From Namhaeicola sp039714555 (GTDB taxonomy: Bacteria; Bacteroidota; Bacteroidia; Flavobacteriales; Flavobacteriaceae), in contig JBDLJB010000010.1 in NCBI GenBank assembly GCA_039714555.1, forward strand, positions 18,809-82,808: 64,000 bases of DNA. The letters run 5' to 3'. Under the pieces are notes generated by a model, which saw only the letters and a program-made list of their open reading frames with translations, was not told the DNA's origin and did not search any database. Positions 17,405-26,294 of the stretch are shown piece after piece; position 1 is the stretch's first letter, and each line of letters opens with the position of its first letter. A program made the translations under genes and the position numbers.

Positions 17405-18604
17405 ATGGCTCAAGATCTATATCAAGCACCCGATTATTTTCATTTAGATGACTTACTTACAGATGAACACAAACTAATTCGAGATACTGCTCGCGAATGG
17501 ATTAAGCGCGAAGTTACACCAATTATTGAAGATGCTGCTCAAAAAGCTGAATTTCCAAAACAAATTATTCATGGTTTAGCCGAAATTGGTGCTTTTGGTC
17601 CTTATATTCCTGAAGAATACGGTGGTTCTGGATTAGATCATATTTCCTACGGAATTATCATGCAGGAAATTGAAAGAGGTGATTCTGGTGTTCGTTCAAC
17701 AGCTTCGGTTCAATCTTCTTTAGTAATGTACCCCATTTGGAAATTTGGCTCTGAAGAACAAAAACAAAAATACTTACCAAAATTAGCAAGCGGTGAATTA
17801 ATGGGTTGTTTCGGTTTAACCGAACCAAATCACGGTTCAAATCCGGGAGGAATGGAAACTAGATTTAAAGATATGGGTGACCATTATTTATTGAATGGCG
17901 CTAAATTATGGATTTCAAATTCTCCATTTGCTGATATTGCAGTGGTTTGGGCGAAAAATGAAACCCGCCTGCCGGACGGGCAGGAAGGAAGAATTCACGG
18001 TTTTATCGTTGAGCGAGGAATGGAAGGGTTTACTACACCCGAAACACATAATAAATGGTCATTACGTGCCTCTGCAACAGGTGAGTTGATATTTGACAAT
18101 GTAAAAATTCCAAAAGAAAATCTATTACCCGGTAAAAGTGGTTTGGGGGCTCCTTTAATGTGTTTAGATTCTGCTCGTTACGGAATTGCCTGGGGTGCTA
18201 TTGGTGCTGCAATGGACTGTTATGATACAGCTTTGCGCTATGCCAAAGAAAGAATTCAGTTTGGCAAACCTATTGCAGCTTATCAATTACAACAAAAAAA
18301 ATTAGCTGAAATGATCACCGAAATTACCAAAGCGCAATTTTTAACATGGCGTTTGGGCGTTTTACGTGATGAAGGCAGGGCAACTTCGGCACATATTTCA
18401 ATGGCAAAACGTAACAATGTAGAAATGGCTTTAAATATTGCTCGTGAAGCCCGCCAGATATTAGGAGCTATGGGAATTACGGGCGATTATTCAATTATGC
18501 GACATATGATGAATCTTGAATCTGTGATAACTTATGAAGGAACCCATGATATTCATTTACTAATAACAGGTATGGATATTACAGGAATACCGGCTTTTGA
18601 GTAA
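17405..18604 (+). CDS. Acyl-CoA dehydrogenase, glutaryl-CoA dehydrogenase-like
   Basis: A 399-residue flavoenzyme that oxidises an acyl-CoA to the enoyl-CoA with FAD. The N-terminal helical domain (about 15-130) is followed by CFGLTEPNHGSNPGGMET at 135-152 (substrate and FAD loop), the beta domain with LWISNSP, and the C-terminal helices with the catalytic Glu in TYEGTHDIH (Glu378). The pattern resembles the glutaryl-CoA dehydrogenase branch, but the substrate is not proven. Residues 187-193 (TRLPDGQ) are encoded by a GC-rich inverted repeat, and the family normally passes straight from WAKNE to GRIHGF. The extra residues sit in a beta-domain surface loop. It is a single gene with its own promoter and a hairpin after its end. 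Confidence 0.93.
   Translation: MAQDLYQAPDYFHLDDLLTDEHKLIRDTAREWIKREVTPIIEDAAQKAEFPKQIIHGLAEIGAFGPYIPEEYGGSGLDHISYGIIMQEIERGDSGVRSTASVQSSLVMYPIWKFGSEEQKQKYLPKLASGELMGCFGLTEPNHGSNPGGMETRFKDMGDHYLLNGAKLWISNSPFADIAVVWAKNETRLPDGQEGRIHGFIVERGMEGFTTPETHNKWSLRASATGELIFDNVKIPKENLLPGKSGLGAPLMCLDSARYGIAWGAIGAAMDCYDTALRYAKERIQFGKPIAAYQLQQKKLAEMITEITKAQFLTWRLGVLRDEGRATSAHISMAKRNNVEMALNIAREARQILGAMGITGDYSIMRHMMNLESVITYEGTHDIHLLITGMDITGIPAFE
17964..17984. repeat. Small GC-rich palindromic element inserted in frame in a coding sequence
   Basis: The 21 bases CCCGCCTGCCGGACGGGCAGG contain a perfect 6-bp stem (17968-17973 with 17979-17984) around a 5-base loop. This is about 86% GC inside strongly AT-rich DNA. 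It adds about seven residues to the acyl-CoA dehydrogenase without breaking the frame. Its form resembles the short palindromic elements dispersed in many bacterial genomes. No second full copy was seen in the window. Confidence 0.6.
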
Positions 18605-18610
18605 AATCTT

Positions 18611-18646
18611 TTATTCACTGGACGGCTAAAGTCGCCCAGTGAATAA
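18611..18646. terminator. Long hairpin between convergent genes, probable bidirectional terminator
   Basis: An 11-bp perfect inverted repeat (TTATTCACTGG and its complement CCAGTGAATAA) encloses a 14-base loop containing ACGGCTAAAGTCG. It lies between the ends of the acyl-CoA dehydrogenase gene and the oppositely read lpxB gene. No long T-run follows, so it may be a dispersed repeat that also stops transcription. Confidence 0.5.
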
Positions 18647-18658
18647 GTATATTATGGA

Positions 18659-19771
18659 TTAAGAATTTTTAATAATTAATTCTGCAGTCATATCACTTGC
18701 TCCTTTTCCTCCTAATTTTTGTTCCAGATCATAGTAGTTTTCAAATATTTCTTCTCTGTTTTTATGATCTAAAATTTTAAACAACTCATCTTCCAATCTT
18801 TTTTCATTAAAATCATCCTGAATGAGTTCAGTAACAGCTTCTTTATCTAAAATTAAATTTACCAATGAAATATATTTGATATTCTTTACCAAACGTTTCC
18901 CGATTTGATAAGAAAGGGCGTTCCCTTTGTAACACACTACCTCGGGTACTTTAAACAAAGCTGTTTCTAAAGTTGCTGTTCCTGAGGTGACCAATGCTGC
19001 AAATGATGCTGAAAGTAGGTCATAAGTTTTATTTTCAACAATAGCTACCTTATTTTTATTGATAATTTGCTTGTAAAATTCTAATTTCTGACTAGGAGCT
19101 CCTGCGATAACAAATTGAAAATCTCCAAATTTATCAACCATTTTAAGCATAACCGAAAGCATCTTTGTAATTTCTTGTTTTCTGCTTCCAGGTAAAAGTG
19201 CTATGATTGGTTTTTCATTCAGATCATTTTCTTTTTTAAATTTTTCAATATCTATTTGCTCCCTATCTGCAATAGCATCCAATAATGGATGTCCAACAAA
19301 ATGAACCGGGAAATTATGTTTCTTTTCATAAAAATCCTTTTCAAAAGGCAAGATCACATACATTTGATCAATATCTCGCTTGATCTTTTTAATACGATTT
19401 TCTTTCCATGCCCAAATCTGAGGTGAAATATAATAATGAACAGATATTTCTTTTTGTTTGGCAAATTCAGCAATTCGCATATTAAAACCAGGGTAATCCA
19501 CCAAAATTAAAATATCCGGTTTAAAATTTAAAATATCTTGTTTACAAAACTTAATGTTTTTTAAGATAGTTCGCAAATTTATCAATACCTCAGCAAATCC
19601 CATAAAAGCTAAATCTCTATAATGTTTTACCATAGTGCCCCCAATTGCTTTCATTAGATCACCTCCCCAAAACCTAAATTGGGTATGAGTATCTTTTTCT
19701 AACAATGCTTTCATCAAATTTGAAGCGTGTAGATCTCCTGATGCTTCTCCGGCTATGATGTAGTATTTCAT
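18659..19771 (-). CDS. lpxB: Lipid-A-disaccharide synthase
   Basis: A 370-residue GT19 enzyme that joins UDP-2,3-diacylglucosamine and lipid X to form the lipid A disaccharide at the inner face of the inner membrane. The start MKYYIIAGEASGDLHASNL is the family's N-terminal signature. Also seen are YISPQIWAWKENRIKKIKRD near 128-147, LPGSRKQEITKML near 184-196 and SGTATLETALFKVPEVVCYKG near 253-273. It is the last gene of a surE - small membrane protein - lpxB run, 13 bases after its neighbour. The gene order couples lipid A synthesis to surE, an arrangement I recall as common in Flavobacteriia. Confidence 0.96.
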   Translation of the reverse strand: MKYYIIAGEASGDLHASNLMKALLEKDTHTQFRFWGGDLMKAIGGTMVKHYRDLAFMGFAEVLINLRTILKNIKFCKQDILNFKPDILILVDYPGFNMRIAEFAKQKEISVHYYISPQIWAWKENRIKKIKRDIDQMYVILPFEKDFYEKKHNFPVHFVGHPLLDAIADREQIDIEKFKKENDLNEKPIIALLPGSRKQEITKMLSVMLKMVDKFGDFQFVIAGAPSQKLEFYKQIINKNKVAIVENKTYDLLSASFAALVTSGTATLETALFKVPEVVCYKGNALSYQIGKRLVKNIKYISLVNLILDKEAVTELIQDDFNEKRLEDELFKILDHKNREEIFENYYDLEQKLGGKGASDMTAELIIKNS

Positions 19772-19784
19772 CTTTTAGGTTTAT

Positions 19785-20063
19785 TTATAAAAATTGCAAT
19801 AATAAAATTATAAAAGCAATCATAAAACTCGCCAATAATACCCCTCGAGCCCTATAATCTTGCTTCTTTTTTAAATAAATAAAAAACACAAATAAATTTG
19901 GAATTGCAGCTAATCCCAATACTTTACCCCATAATTCACCTTCTCTAATTACTTTTATAGTTTCATCAAATTCATAAGGTGATAAAAAGACCACATACAA
20001 ATAATAGCCAAAAACAGTTGCAATTAAAGCAACAATAAAGCCAATTAATATTTCTTTTTTCAT
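19785..20063 (-). CDS. Small three-helix membrane protein
   Basis: A 92-residue protein with hydrophobic segments at about 5-25, 46-63 and 73-92 and a short basic loop (KKKQDYRARG) between the last two. No catalytic motif is visible. It lies between surE (39-base gap) and lpxB (13-base gap) on the same strand and so is almost certainly co-transcribed with them. Its function is unknown; the position suggests an envelope role, which is only inference. Confidence 0.75.
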   Translation of the reverse strand: MKKEILIGFIVALIATVFGYYLYVVFLSPYEFDETIKVIREGELWGKVLGLAAIPNLFVFFIYLKKKQDYRARGVLLASFMIAFIILLLQFL

Positions 20064-20102
20064 TTGTGAACTAGTTGATTAAAATTACCCATATAAGTTT
20101 CA

Positions 20103-20873
20103 TTATAGATCCCATGAATTTAATTTATGCATAAAATGATGTGCAGTTAAATCAAAATGTACCGGTACTACAGATATATATTCATTTTCTAAAGCCCAAA
20201 CATCAGTATCTTCACCGTGATCTAAATTTACAAATTTTCCGGTTAACCAATAGTATTCTTTACCTTGTGGATTGGTTCTTTTATCAAATTCCTCAACCCA
20301 ATTTGCACGTGCTTGGCGACAAATTTTTATTCCTTTAAATTCTTTTTTTATTATTTTAGGAAAATTTACATTTAGCACAACACCATCTGGCAATCCATTT
20401 TCTAAAACTTCTAAAGCAATTTTTTTAACATGCTTTTTAATTTTATTAAAATCTGCATGCCATGAATAATCTAAAAGTGAAAAACCAATGGCAGGAATAC
20501 CTTCAATTCCGGCCTCAATGGCTGCACTCATAGTACCTGAATAAATAACATTAATTGATGAGTTAGCACCGTGATTTATGCCCGAAACACATAGATCAGG
20601 TTTTTTATTTAATATTTCACTAACTGCCATTTTAACGCAATCGGCAGGAGTACCTGAACAACGATATTCTAATTGTTCTCCCTCATCAATTGTAACGGCA
20701 TCACAATAAATCGTAGAATCTAAAGTTATAGCATGACCCATACCGCTCTGCGGACTATCGGGGGCGACGACAATTACGTCGCCAATTTCGTTCATAACTG
20801 ATATTAATGTTCTTACTCCGGGGGCTGTAATTCCGTCGTCATTTGTAACTAAAATTAAAGGTTTTGATCGCAT
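20103..20873 (-). CDS. surE: 5'/3'-nucleotidase SurE
   Basis: A 256-residue cytoplasmic phosphatase of nucleoside monophosphates that uses a divalent metal. The metal-binding NDDG motif is in ILVTNDDGITAPGV near the N-terminus. The second conserved stretch is SGINHGANSSINVIYSGT (about 97-114), followed by the AAIEG helix start. Length is typical. It is the first gene of the surE-lpxB run and has an exact -7 box 19 bases above its start. The short form lacks the extra C-terminal regions seen in plant and some archaeal homologues. Confidence 0.96.
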   Translation of the reverse strand: MRSKPLILVTNDDGITAPGVRTLISVMNEIGDVIVVAPDSPQSGMGHAITLDSTIYCDAVTIDEGEQLEYRCSGTPADCVKMAVSEILNKKPDLCVSGINHGANSSINVIYSGTMSAAIEAGIEGIPAIGFSLLDYSWHADFNKIKKHVKKIALEVLENGLPDGVVLNVNFPKIIKKEFKGIKICRQARANWVEEFDKRTNPQGKEYYWLTGKFVNLDHGEDTDVWALENEYISVVPVHFDLTAHHFMHKLNSWDL

Positions 20874-20892
20874 TTTGAATAATAATTTTTAA

Positions 20893-20900
20893 CAAATTTA
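20893..20900 (-). promoter_or_regulatory. Candidate -7 box of the surE operon
   Basis: TAAATTTG on the minus strand matches TAnnTTTG exactly, 19 bases above the surE ATG, in the 224-base divergent gap shared with the Prc-type protease gene. The rest of this gap is AT-rich apart from a short GC-richer patch near 20949-20962; no further element was identified. Confidence 0.45.
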
Positions 20901-21097
20901 AACTATTTTAACCTTATTGTTCATTAAAAAATCTTTAACATTTAATTGTGAGCGCGTTGGGTCTAAAATTAATACTATTGCATTAATAAAGTTGTATGAT
21001 TTAATTTATATTAATAATTACTACTTATTTTTATTATCTTGGCACACTTTTAGTGTTATGACTAAAAAAATCAATAATGCATAAAATTATCATATTT

Positions 21098-23209
21098 ATG
21101 AAAAGGAATTATAAAATACTTTTTACTTTATTAATTTTTGCCGGTATATTACTAAGTTTTCAATCGAAAACTGATCCTGATCCTGAAAAAGATAAGGTAT
21201 TAATTTCTCTTATTAGATATGCTTTACAAAAAGGACACTATGAGCCTTTAAAAATAAACGATGAATTTTCTGCCAAGGTTTTTGATGAGTTTATTGACGG
21301 TATGGATCCAACAAAAAGATTTTTATATCAATCTGACATTGATGAATTTTCAGAATATAAATATTCAATAGACGATCAAATTAAAAATGAAGATTTAAGT
21401 TTTTTTTATTTGGTTTATAACCGATATTTAGAGAGACTGGAAGAATCAAAAATATATTATCAGGATATTTTAAAACATCCTTTTGATTTTGAAAAAAAGG
21501 GCACTTATTCATTAGATTATGACAATAAAAAATTTGCCAAAAATGAAGCCGAATTTATTAAGATTTGGCAGCAACAATTAAAAGCAAATACACTTTCAAG
21601 ATTATACGAAAAAGAGGAATTACAAAAAAGTAACTTAAAAAACGACAGCAATTATCCAATAAAATCATTTAAAGAATTAGAAAAAGATGCCCGTAAAGGA
21701 ACCCAAAACAGCTTGGATGATTTTTATGGTTTTATGGATGATCTTGAACAAATGGATTGGTTTTCAATCTATATCAATAGTATAACTTTAGGTTTTGATC
21801 CTCATACGAGTTATTTCGCTCCAAAGGATAAAAAGAGGTTTGATATTAGTATGGCGGGTAAATTAGAAGGTATAGGAGCCAGATTACGTAAAAAGGATGA
21901 ATATACTACTGTTGATGAGTTAATCTCTGGAGGCCCTGCCTGGAGAGGTGGTGAATTAGAAGTTGGTGATGCTATTTTAAAAGTAGCTCAAGGCGATGGA
22001 GAACCACAAGATATAATTGGAATGCGACTTGACAATGCTATTGAATATATCAAGGGTAAAAAAGGAACTGAAGTTAGGTTGACCGTTCTAAAAATTGATG
22101 GAACTATAAAAATAATTTCAATTATTAGAGATATTGTTGAATTAGATGAAACTTTTGTTAAATCGAGTGTTGTAAAAAAAGACGGACAAAATTTTGGTGT
22201 TATTAATTTACCTAAATTTTATATTGATTTTAATGAAAGAAATTTCCGTAACTCTGCAACTGATATGGAAAAAGAAATTTCACGGTTAAAAGAAGAAAAT
22301 GTTAAAGGTTTATTAATTGACCTAAGAAATAATGGTGGAGGTTCTTTAAAAACAGCCATTGAAATTGCCGGATTATTTATTGAAGAGGGCCCTGTAGTTC
22401 AAGTAAAATATCGCGGTGAAGATCCTAATGTAAAATCAGATAAAGATAAAAAAATACAATGGGATGGCCCTTTAGTAATTTTAGTTAACGAACTGTCTGC
22501 TTCAGCTTCAGAAATTTTTGCAGCTGCAATGCAAGACTATAACCGAGCAGTAATTATTGGTAGTAAACAAACCTTTGGCAAAGGAACTGTTCAAAATTTA
22601 CTTCCTTTAAATAATTATTATAAATACCATGATGATCTGGGTGCTTTAAAAATGACCATTCAAAAGTTTTATAGAATTAATGGTGGTTCTACTCAATTAG
22701 AAGGTGTAAAATCGGACATTGCTATGCCCGACAGATATACTTATTTAGAAATTGGCGAACGTGATGAAAAACATCCTTTGGCTTGGGATAAAGTAAAACA
22801 AGCTGATTATTCACCGCTTAACGTATACGAAAATTTTGATTCAGTTATTAATGAAAGTAAAAAACGAATTGCATCTAATCCTCAGTTTACTTTAATTGAT
22901 AAAAATGCTAAATGGTTAAAAGAAGGAAGAGATAATAATATCATTTATTTAAATTATAATGATTATAGAAATGATATTGAAAATAGAGAAGCTCAAAATA
23001 AAGAGTTTGATGCCATTAATAAATATAAAAATGATTTGGTTTTTAATTCTCCGGGTTATGAACTTCCGAACTTAAAAAATGATTCAATTTTGGCTAAAAA
23101 ACGTGAAATTTGGCATATGAACTTAAATAAAGATATATATGTTGAAGAAGCTTTAAATGTTCTTTCTGAATTAAGGGTTAGGGAAAATAAACTTCTAGTT
23201 AAGAATTAG
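21098..23209 (+). CDS. prc: Tail-specific protease, Prc type (S41)
   Basis: A periplasmic serine protease that degrades or trims proteins from their C-terminus. An in-frame ATG exists at 21077, but the start at 21098 (MKRNYKILFTLLIFAGILLSF) gives a clean signal sequence and 703 residues. Counting from 21077, the N-terminal TSP region spans about 35-250. A PDZ domain lies at about 258-350 and the S41 core at about 365-560, with LLIDLRNNGGGS at 412-423 and NELSASASE at 471-479. The probable nucleophile is Ser476 with Lys502 and Gln506 in TFGKGTVQ. A C-terminal DUF3340-type domain follows. It is monocistronic, with a strong terminator after the stop. Confidence 0.94.
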   Translation: MKRNYKILFTLLIFAGILLSFQSKTDPDPEKDKVLISLIRYALQKGHYEPLKINDEFSAKVFDEFIDGMDPTKRFLYQSDIDEFSEYKYSIDDQIKNEDLSFFYLVYNRYLERLEESKIYYQDILKHPFDFEKKGTYSLDYDNKKFAKNEAEFIKIWQQQLKANTLSRLYEKEELQKSNLKNDSNYPIKSFKELEKDARKGTQNSLDDFYGFMDDLEQMDWFSIYINSITLGFDPHTSYFAPKDKKRFDISMAGKLEGIGARLRKKDEYTTVDELISGGPAWRGGELEVGDAILKVAQGDGEPQDIIGMRLDNAIEYIKGKKGTEVRLTVLKIDGTIKIISIIRDIVELDETFVKSSVVKKDGQNFGVINLPKFYIDFNERNFRNSATDMEKEISRLKEENVKGLLIDLRNNGGGSLKTAIEIAGLFIEEGPVVQVKYRGEDPNVKSDKDKKIQWDGPLVILVNELSASASEIFAAAMQDYNRAVIIGSKQTFGKGTVQNLLPLNNYYKYHDDLGALKMTIQKFYRINGGSTQLEGVKSDIAMPDRYTYLEIGERDEKHPLAWDKVKQADYSPLNVYENFDSVINESKKRIASNPQFTLIDKNAKWLKEGRDNNIIYLNYNDYRNDIENREAQNKEFDAINKYKNDLVFNSPGYELPNLKNDSILAKKREIWHMNLNKDIYVEEALNVLSELRVRENKLLVKN

Positions 23210-23238
23210 ATCACAAAGTAAGAAAGTAAAATATCTAG

Positions 23239-23271
23239 AATCCAACTTTTATTTTAAGTTGGATTTTTTTT
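23239..23271 (+). terminator. Rho-independent terminator after the Prc-type protease gene
   Basis: A perfect 10-bp stem, AATCCAACTT with AAGTTGGATT, around the loop TTATTTT is followed at once by a run of T. It lies 30 bases after the protease stop codon. Confidence 0.85.
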
Positions 23272-23281
23272 AGGTCTTAAT

Positions 23282-24508
23282 TTAAATTTTATAAACCCAT
23301 TCTTCAGGATTTTCACGTTTGATCTCTTTGAATAAAACAAATGCTAATACAGTTTTTCCGGTAGTTTTATCGGTATGTATTTTTCCTATTTCTTGTTTGG
23401 TTTTAACAATATCACCTTTTTGAACTGTTACATTATCCAGGTTCTTATAAACTGAAATGTAGTTACCATGTTGAATTAAAACAGCTTTTTTCTTACCTGG
23501 TAAAACTTGTATTGCTAAAACTTTACCATCAAAAACAACACGGGCATTACTTCCTTTTTCTGTAGCGTAATGAACTCCATTACTTTCAATTGTAATACCC
23601 TTTAAAGTAGGGTGCGATTGTTTACCAAAATGCCTTATAACAACACCTCTTTTAACAGGTGCGGGTAATTTTCCTTTGTTGGCAATAAAACTCTTTTCAA
23701 GTATTTTTGCCTCAGGTGTAAGTGCAAAACCAGTTCCTTTAACATTTGTCTTTTTGTTAGATTTAGTAATAGCATCCCGAATTAATTTTTCAATTTTTTT
23801 ATCAATTACTTTTTCTTCACGTTGTTTTTTCTTGATAAGAGAAATATAGGTTTTTTCTTTCTTTTTAATCGCTTTTACCAATCCTTCCTGTGAAAATTTT
23901 TCTTTTTTTATACTTTCCGTTTCTTTTTTATTTTCACTGAGCAGGAGCTCTTTTTCAACCTTTTGTTCTTTTAAAAAATCATTTAAATTTTGCAATTTAA
24001 CGGTTTCTACTGTAATTTCCTCTCCTTGTTTTGCCCTGTAAGCTGCGTATTGATTTATATACTGAATTCGTTTGTATGCTTGTAAAAAATTCTCAGATGA
24101 TAAGATAAACATCATTCTACTCTGTTTTGCTTTACTTTTATAAGATTGCTGAACCATTTTAGCATATTCATCTTTTAAAGCCTCTAAATGCTTTTGTAAT
24201 TGTGCTACTTCTTTTTCATTTTCTAAAATATCTAAACTCAATTCTTTTGTTTCCTTATCAATGGTCTCAATCAATTTTTTACGTACTTTAATTCGTTTAT
24301 TTAAATCGTTAAGATCTGATAATAAATTTTTTTCTTTTTTCTTTGATTGAAATAAAAGTGTATTGATTTCTTTAATTTCTTCTTGAAGTTTAATTCTTTG
24401 CTGCTCTAAAGATTTTTTACTTTGCCCATAAGAAGAAAATGACAATGTCATAAAAAACATTGCGATAAAGAAGAAGAAAAAGTTTGCTTTTGTATATTTT
24501 AAATTCAA
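23282..24508 (-). CDS. EnvC-like murein hydrolase activator (degenerate M23/LytM domain)
   Basis: A 408-residue exported protein: signal peptide to about residue 28 (FSSYGQ), a long coiled coil from about 30 to 255, then a LytM/M23 fold from about 290. The zinc site of active M23 peptidases is absent. The place of H-x-x-x-D reads NGVHYATEKGSNARVVFDG, and the terminal HxH is replaced by LAFVLF. This is the pattern of EnvC/NlpD-type activators, which bind and switch on amidases rather than cut peptidoglycan. It is the last gene of a four-gene envelope operon. Acting as an amidase activator is established for the family and inferred here. Confidence 0.85.
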   Translation of the reverse strand: MNLKYTKANFFFFFIAMFFMTLSFSSYGQSKKSLEQQRIKLQEEIKEINTLLFQSKKKEKNLLSDLNDLNKRIKVRKKLIETIDKETKELSLDILENEKEVAQLQKHLEALKDEYAKMVQQSYKSKAKQSRMMFILSSENFLQAYKRIQYINQYAAYRAKQGEEITVETVKLQNLNDFLKEQKVEKELLLSENKKETESIKKEKFSQEGLVKAIKKKEKTYISLIKKKQREEKVIDKKIEKLIRDAITKSNKKTNVKGTGFALTPEAKILEKSFIANKGKLPAPVKRGVVIRHFGKQSHPTLKGITIESNGVHYATEKGSNARVVFDGKVLAIQVLPGKKKAVLIQHGNYISVYKNLDNVTVQKGDIVKTKQEIGKIHTDKTTGKTVLAFVLFKEIKRENPEEWVYKI

Positions 24509-24542
24509 TTTATCTATTTTTTTTTGAGTACTGAAAATATAA

Positions 24543-25316
24543 TCATTTCAGCTTATATTTCTTATAATTATCAGGTATAGTAAAAGGGAATTTCAAACTA
24601 GATACCTGTTCTACATTTTTATAATTTATGTCAATTTGTGTATTCCTTTTTTCTCCAATTGCATCAATTGTAAATCCATTTGGTAATAACAAACCATCTG
24701 TTTCGGAATAATTCTTATAAACTATTTTTAATTTTTGATTATTTTCAACATAGCTGAATTCTTCTTTAACAATTTTAAAATTTATTGGATCTATCCAAAA
24801 TAACATGTCAAAAATAGGATTTTTCTTTTTAGGAATTAACAAATATTTCTTTTGTTGAATTGTTGCATTAAATTTTTGAACTTTTAAGTTTATTAAAGCC
24901 TCACCTAAAAACAGGTTTTGAACTTTATCAAAATCAAATTCCGTTCCAAGTATATTGCTAACAAAACTAAAATCACCATCAAAATATGATTTGTTAATTT
25001 TCTCGTAAAACTGCACCCGAGTAGGTGTGATCATTAATTTACCAACAGGAAACCCAAGTTTTGAAATACTCATCCAAATAACACTATCTTTAGCTATTCT
25101 TAAAGAGGCTTTTAATTCGGGAATATCACTTTTACCATTATATTTAATAACCAATCCGGCTTTAAAGAGTTTATCATTATAATTTTGAGCATAATGCTTA
25201 TTAATGATTCTTTTGGAAGATAAGTTTACAATATTTTCATCAGTAGTAACCTTGCTACTTTTACAAGAAATAAGTAAAGATAAAATGAAGAAAATCAGAA
25301 AACTCTTTTTAATCAT
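24543..25316 (-). CDS. DUF4292 family lipoprotein
   Basis: A 257-residue lipoprotein. The N-terminus FFILSLLISCKSS has a lipobox-like Cys near residue 18. The body is beta-rich, with long amphipathic strands and the stretch SISKLGFPVGKLMITPTRVQFY, which fits the DUF4292 family of Bacteroidota. That family has an outer-membrane lipoprotein-carrier-like (LolA/LolB) architecture, as far as I recall, so it may bind lipid or lipoprotein. It overlaps the TPR gene by 8 bases and precedes the EnvC-like gene by 34 bases. The order nucleotidyltransferase-TPR-DUF4292-EnvC is one I associate with Flavobacteriaceae. Confidence 0.8.
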   Translation of the reverse strand: MIKKSFLIFFILSLLISCKSSKVTTDENIVNLSSKRIINKHYAQNYNDKLFKAGLVIKYNGKSDIPELKASLRIAKDSVIWMSISKLGFPVGKLMITPTRVQFYEKINKSYFDGDFSFVSNILGTEFDFDKVQNLFLGEALINLKVQKFNATIQQKKYLLIPKKKNPIFDMLFWIDPINFKIVKEEFSYVENNQKLKIVYKNYSETDGLLLPNGFTIDAIGEKRNTQIDINYKNVEQVSSLKFPFTIPDNYKKYKLK

Positions 25317-26289
25317 TTTTATTTATTTTTTTTCGAAGTTCTATCATTTTATAATAATAATCCGTTGCTTTTTTATTTTCGCCTATACCTTTATGGCTCA
25401 AGCTTAGTTGTTCCATAAACTGTGATTCTAAATATGGATCATCTATAACAAACTCTAAGCCAGAATTTAATATTTCAATAGCCTCTTTATATTTACTGAG
25501 TTTATTTAGAGCTAAGCCATTCATAATATAAACATAGGGTTGTGAAGGAAAAGTGTTGATAGCATCTTTACTATCGGTTAACAAAATAAGATATTGTTTA
25601 GTTTTAAGTTCTCTGTCTAGAATTTGTTTTAATGTTTCAAAATCGTTATTACTATTATAAGTACTTTTTAATTTATCTAATCTACTTGCAGGTATAATAA
25701 CTTTTTCATTATTATAATTATTTGGTGTCTTTTCTTGTAATAATGATACCTTTAAAGCGCTATAAGAATCGGGCAATTTATTTTCATTATCTAATTTTTT
25801 TAATATGGCTTTCGCATTCTCAACATCACCTGATCTTATATAAATAAAAATTAATTCAGCTTCTTCTTCTGGTTTTTGAACGATAATAGCTTTTTGAAAT
25901 ATTATTGCTCCCTTATAATCATTCTTTTTTAATTTGATTTCTTTTAAATGCCTTAACAGATATAAATTGTCTGGTGAAATTTGCAAAGCTTTTAAACCAT
26001 AATATTCGGCTTCAATATATTTATTTTGAAAAAAATAATTCTTTGAAAATTCAAACAAAACAGCAAGATTATCAGGGTCAATATCCTGACATGCTTCTAA
26101 AGCATATATGGCTTTATCAAAATTATCAATCCCTTTTTGTTGTAAAGCTTCATAAAAAAATGTGTCAAAACTGATCCGTTGTTGCTCAACTTGCATTTCC
26201 TCTTGTGAAGCAACATCTTCTTGAGCGAAGATCATTATTGGCACCAATAATAATCCATTAAAAATAATATATAACTTTTTTTTGAGCAT
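25309..26289 (-). CDS. Exported tetratricopeptide-repeat protein
   Basis: A 326-residue protein with a signal peptide (cleavage after about IMIFAQ, residue 22) and helical TPR-like pairs through the body. Examples are DTFFYEALQQKGIDNFDKAI, NLAVLFEFSKNYFFQNKYIEA and VYIMNGLALNKLSKYKEAIE. TPR domains hold protein partners together; no enzymatic motif is present. It starts 5 bases after the nucleotidyltransferase gene and overlaps the DUF4292 lipoprotein gene, so the three act from one transcript. A role in envelope assembly is suggested only by context. Confidence 0.85.
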   Translation of the reverse strand: MLKKKLYIIFNGLLLVPIMIFAQEDVASQEEMQVEQQRISFDTFFYEALQQKGIDNFDKAIYALEACQDIDPDNLAVLFEFSKNYFFQNKYIEAEYYGLKALQISPDNLYLLRHLKEIKLKKNDYKGAIIFQKAIIVQKPEEEAELIFIYIRSGDVENAKAILKKLDNENKLPDSYSALKVSLLQEKTPNNYNNEKVIIPASRLDKLKSTYNSNNDFETLKQILDRELKTKQYLILLTDSKDAINTFPSQPYVYIMNGLALNKLSKYKEAIEILNSGLEFVIDDPYLESQFMEQLSLSHKGIGENKKATDYYYKMIELRKKINKND

Positions 26290-26294
26290 TTATT

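Noticed and set aside
20949..21056. Possible sigma-54 promoter (TTGGCAC at 21039-21045) before the Prc-type protease gene
   Set aside because: The -24-like half is good, but the required GC at the -12 position is replaced by GT, and no activator site is visible.
15243..23209. The two S41 proteases as a recent duplication
   Set aside because: One is a CtpA-like enzyme with a long C-terminal helical tail, the other a Prc-type with TSP and DUF3340-like domains; they are different subfamilies.
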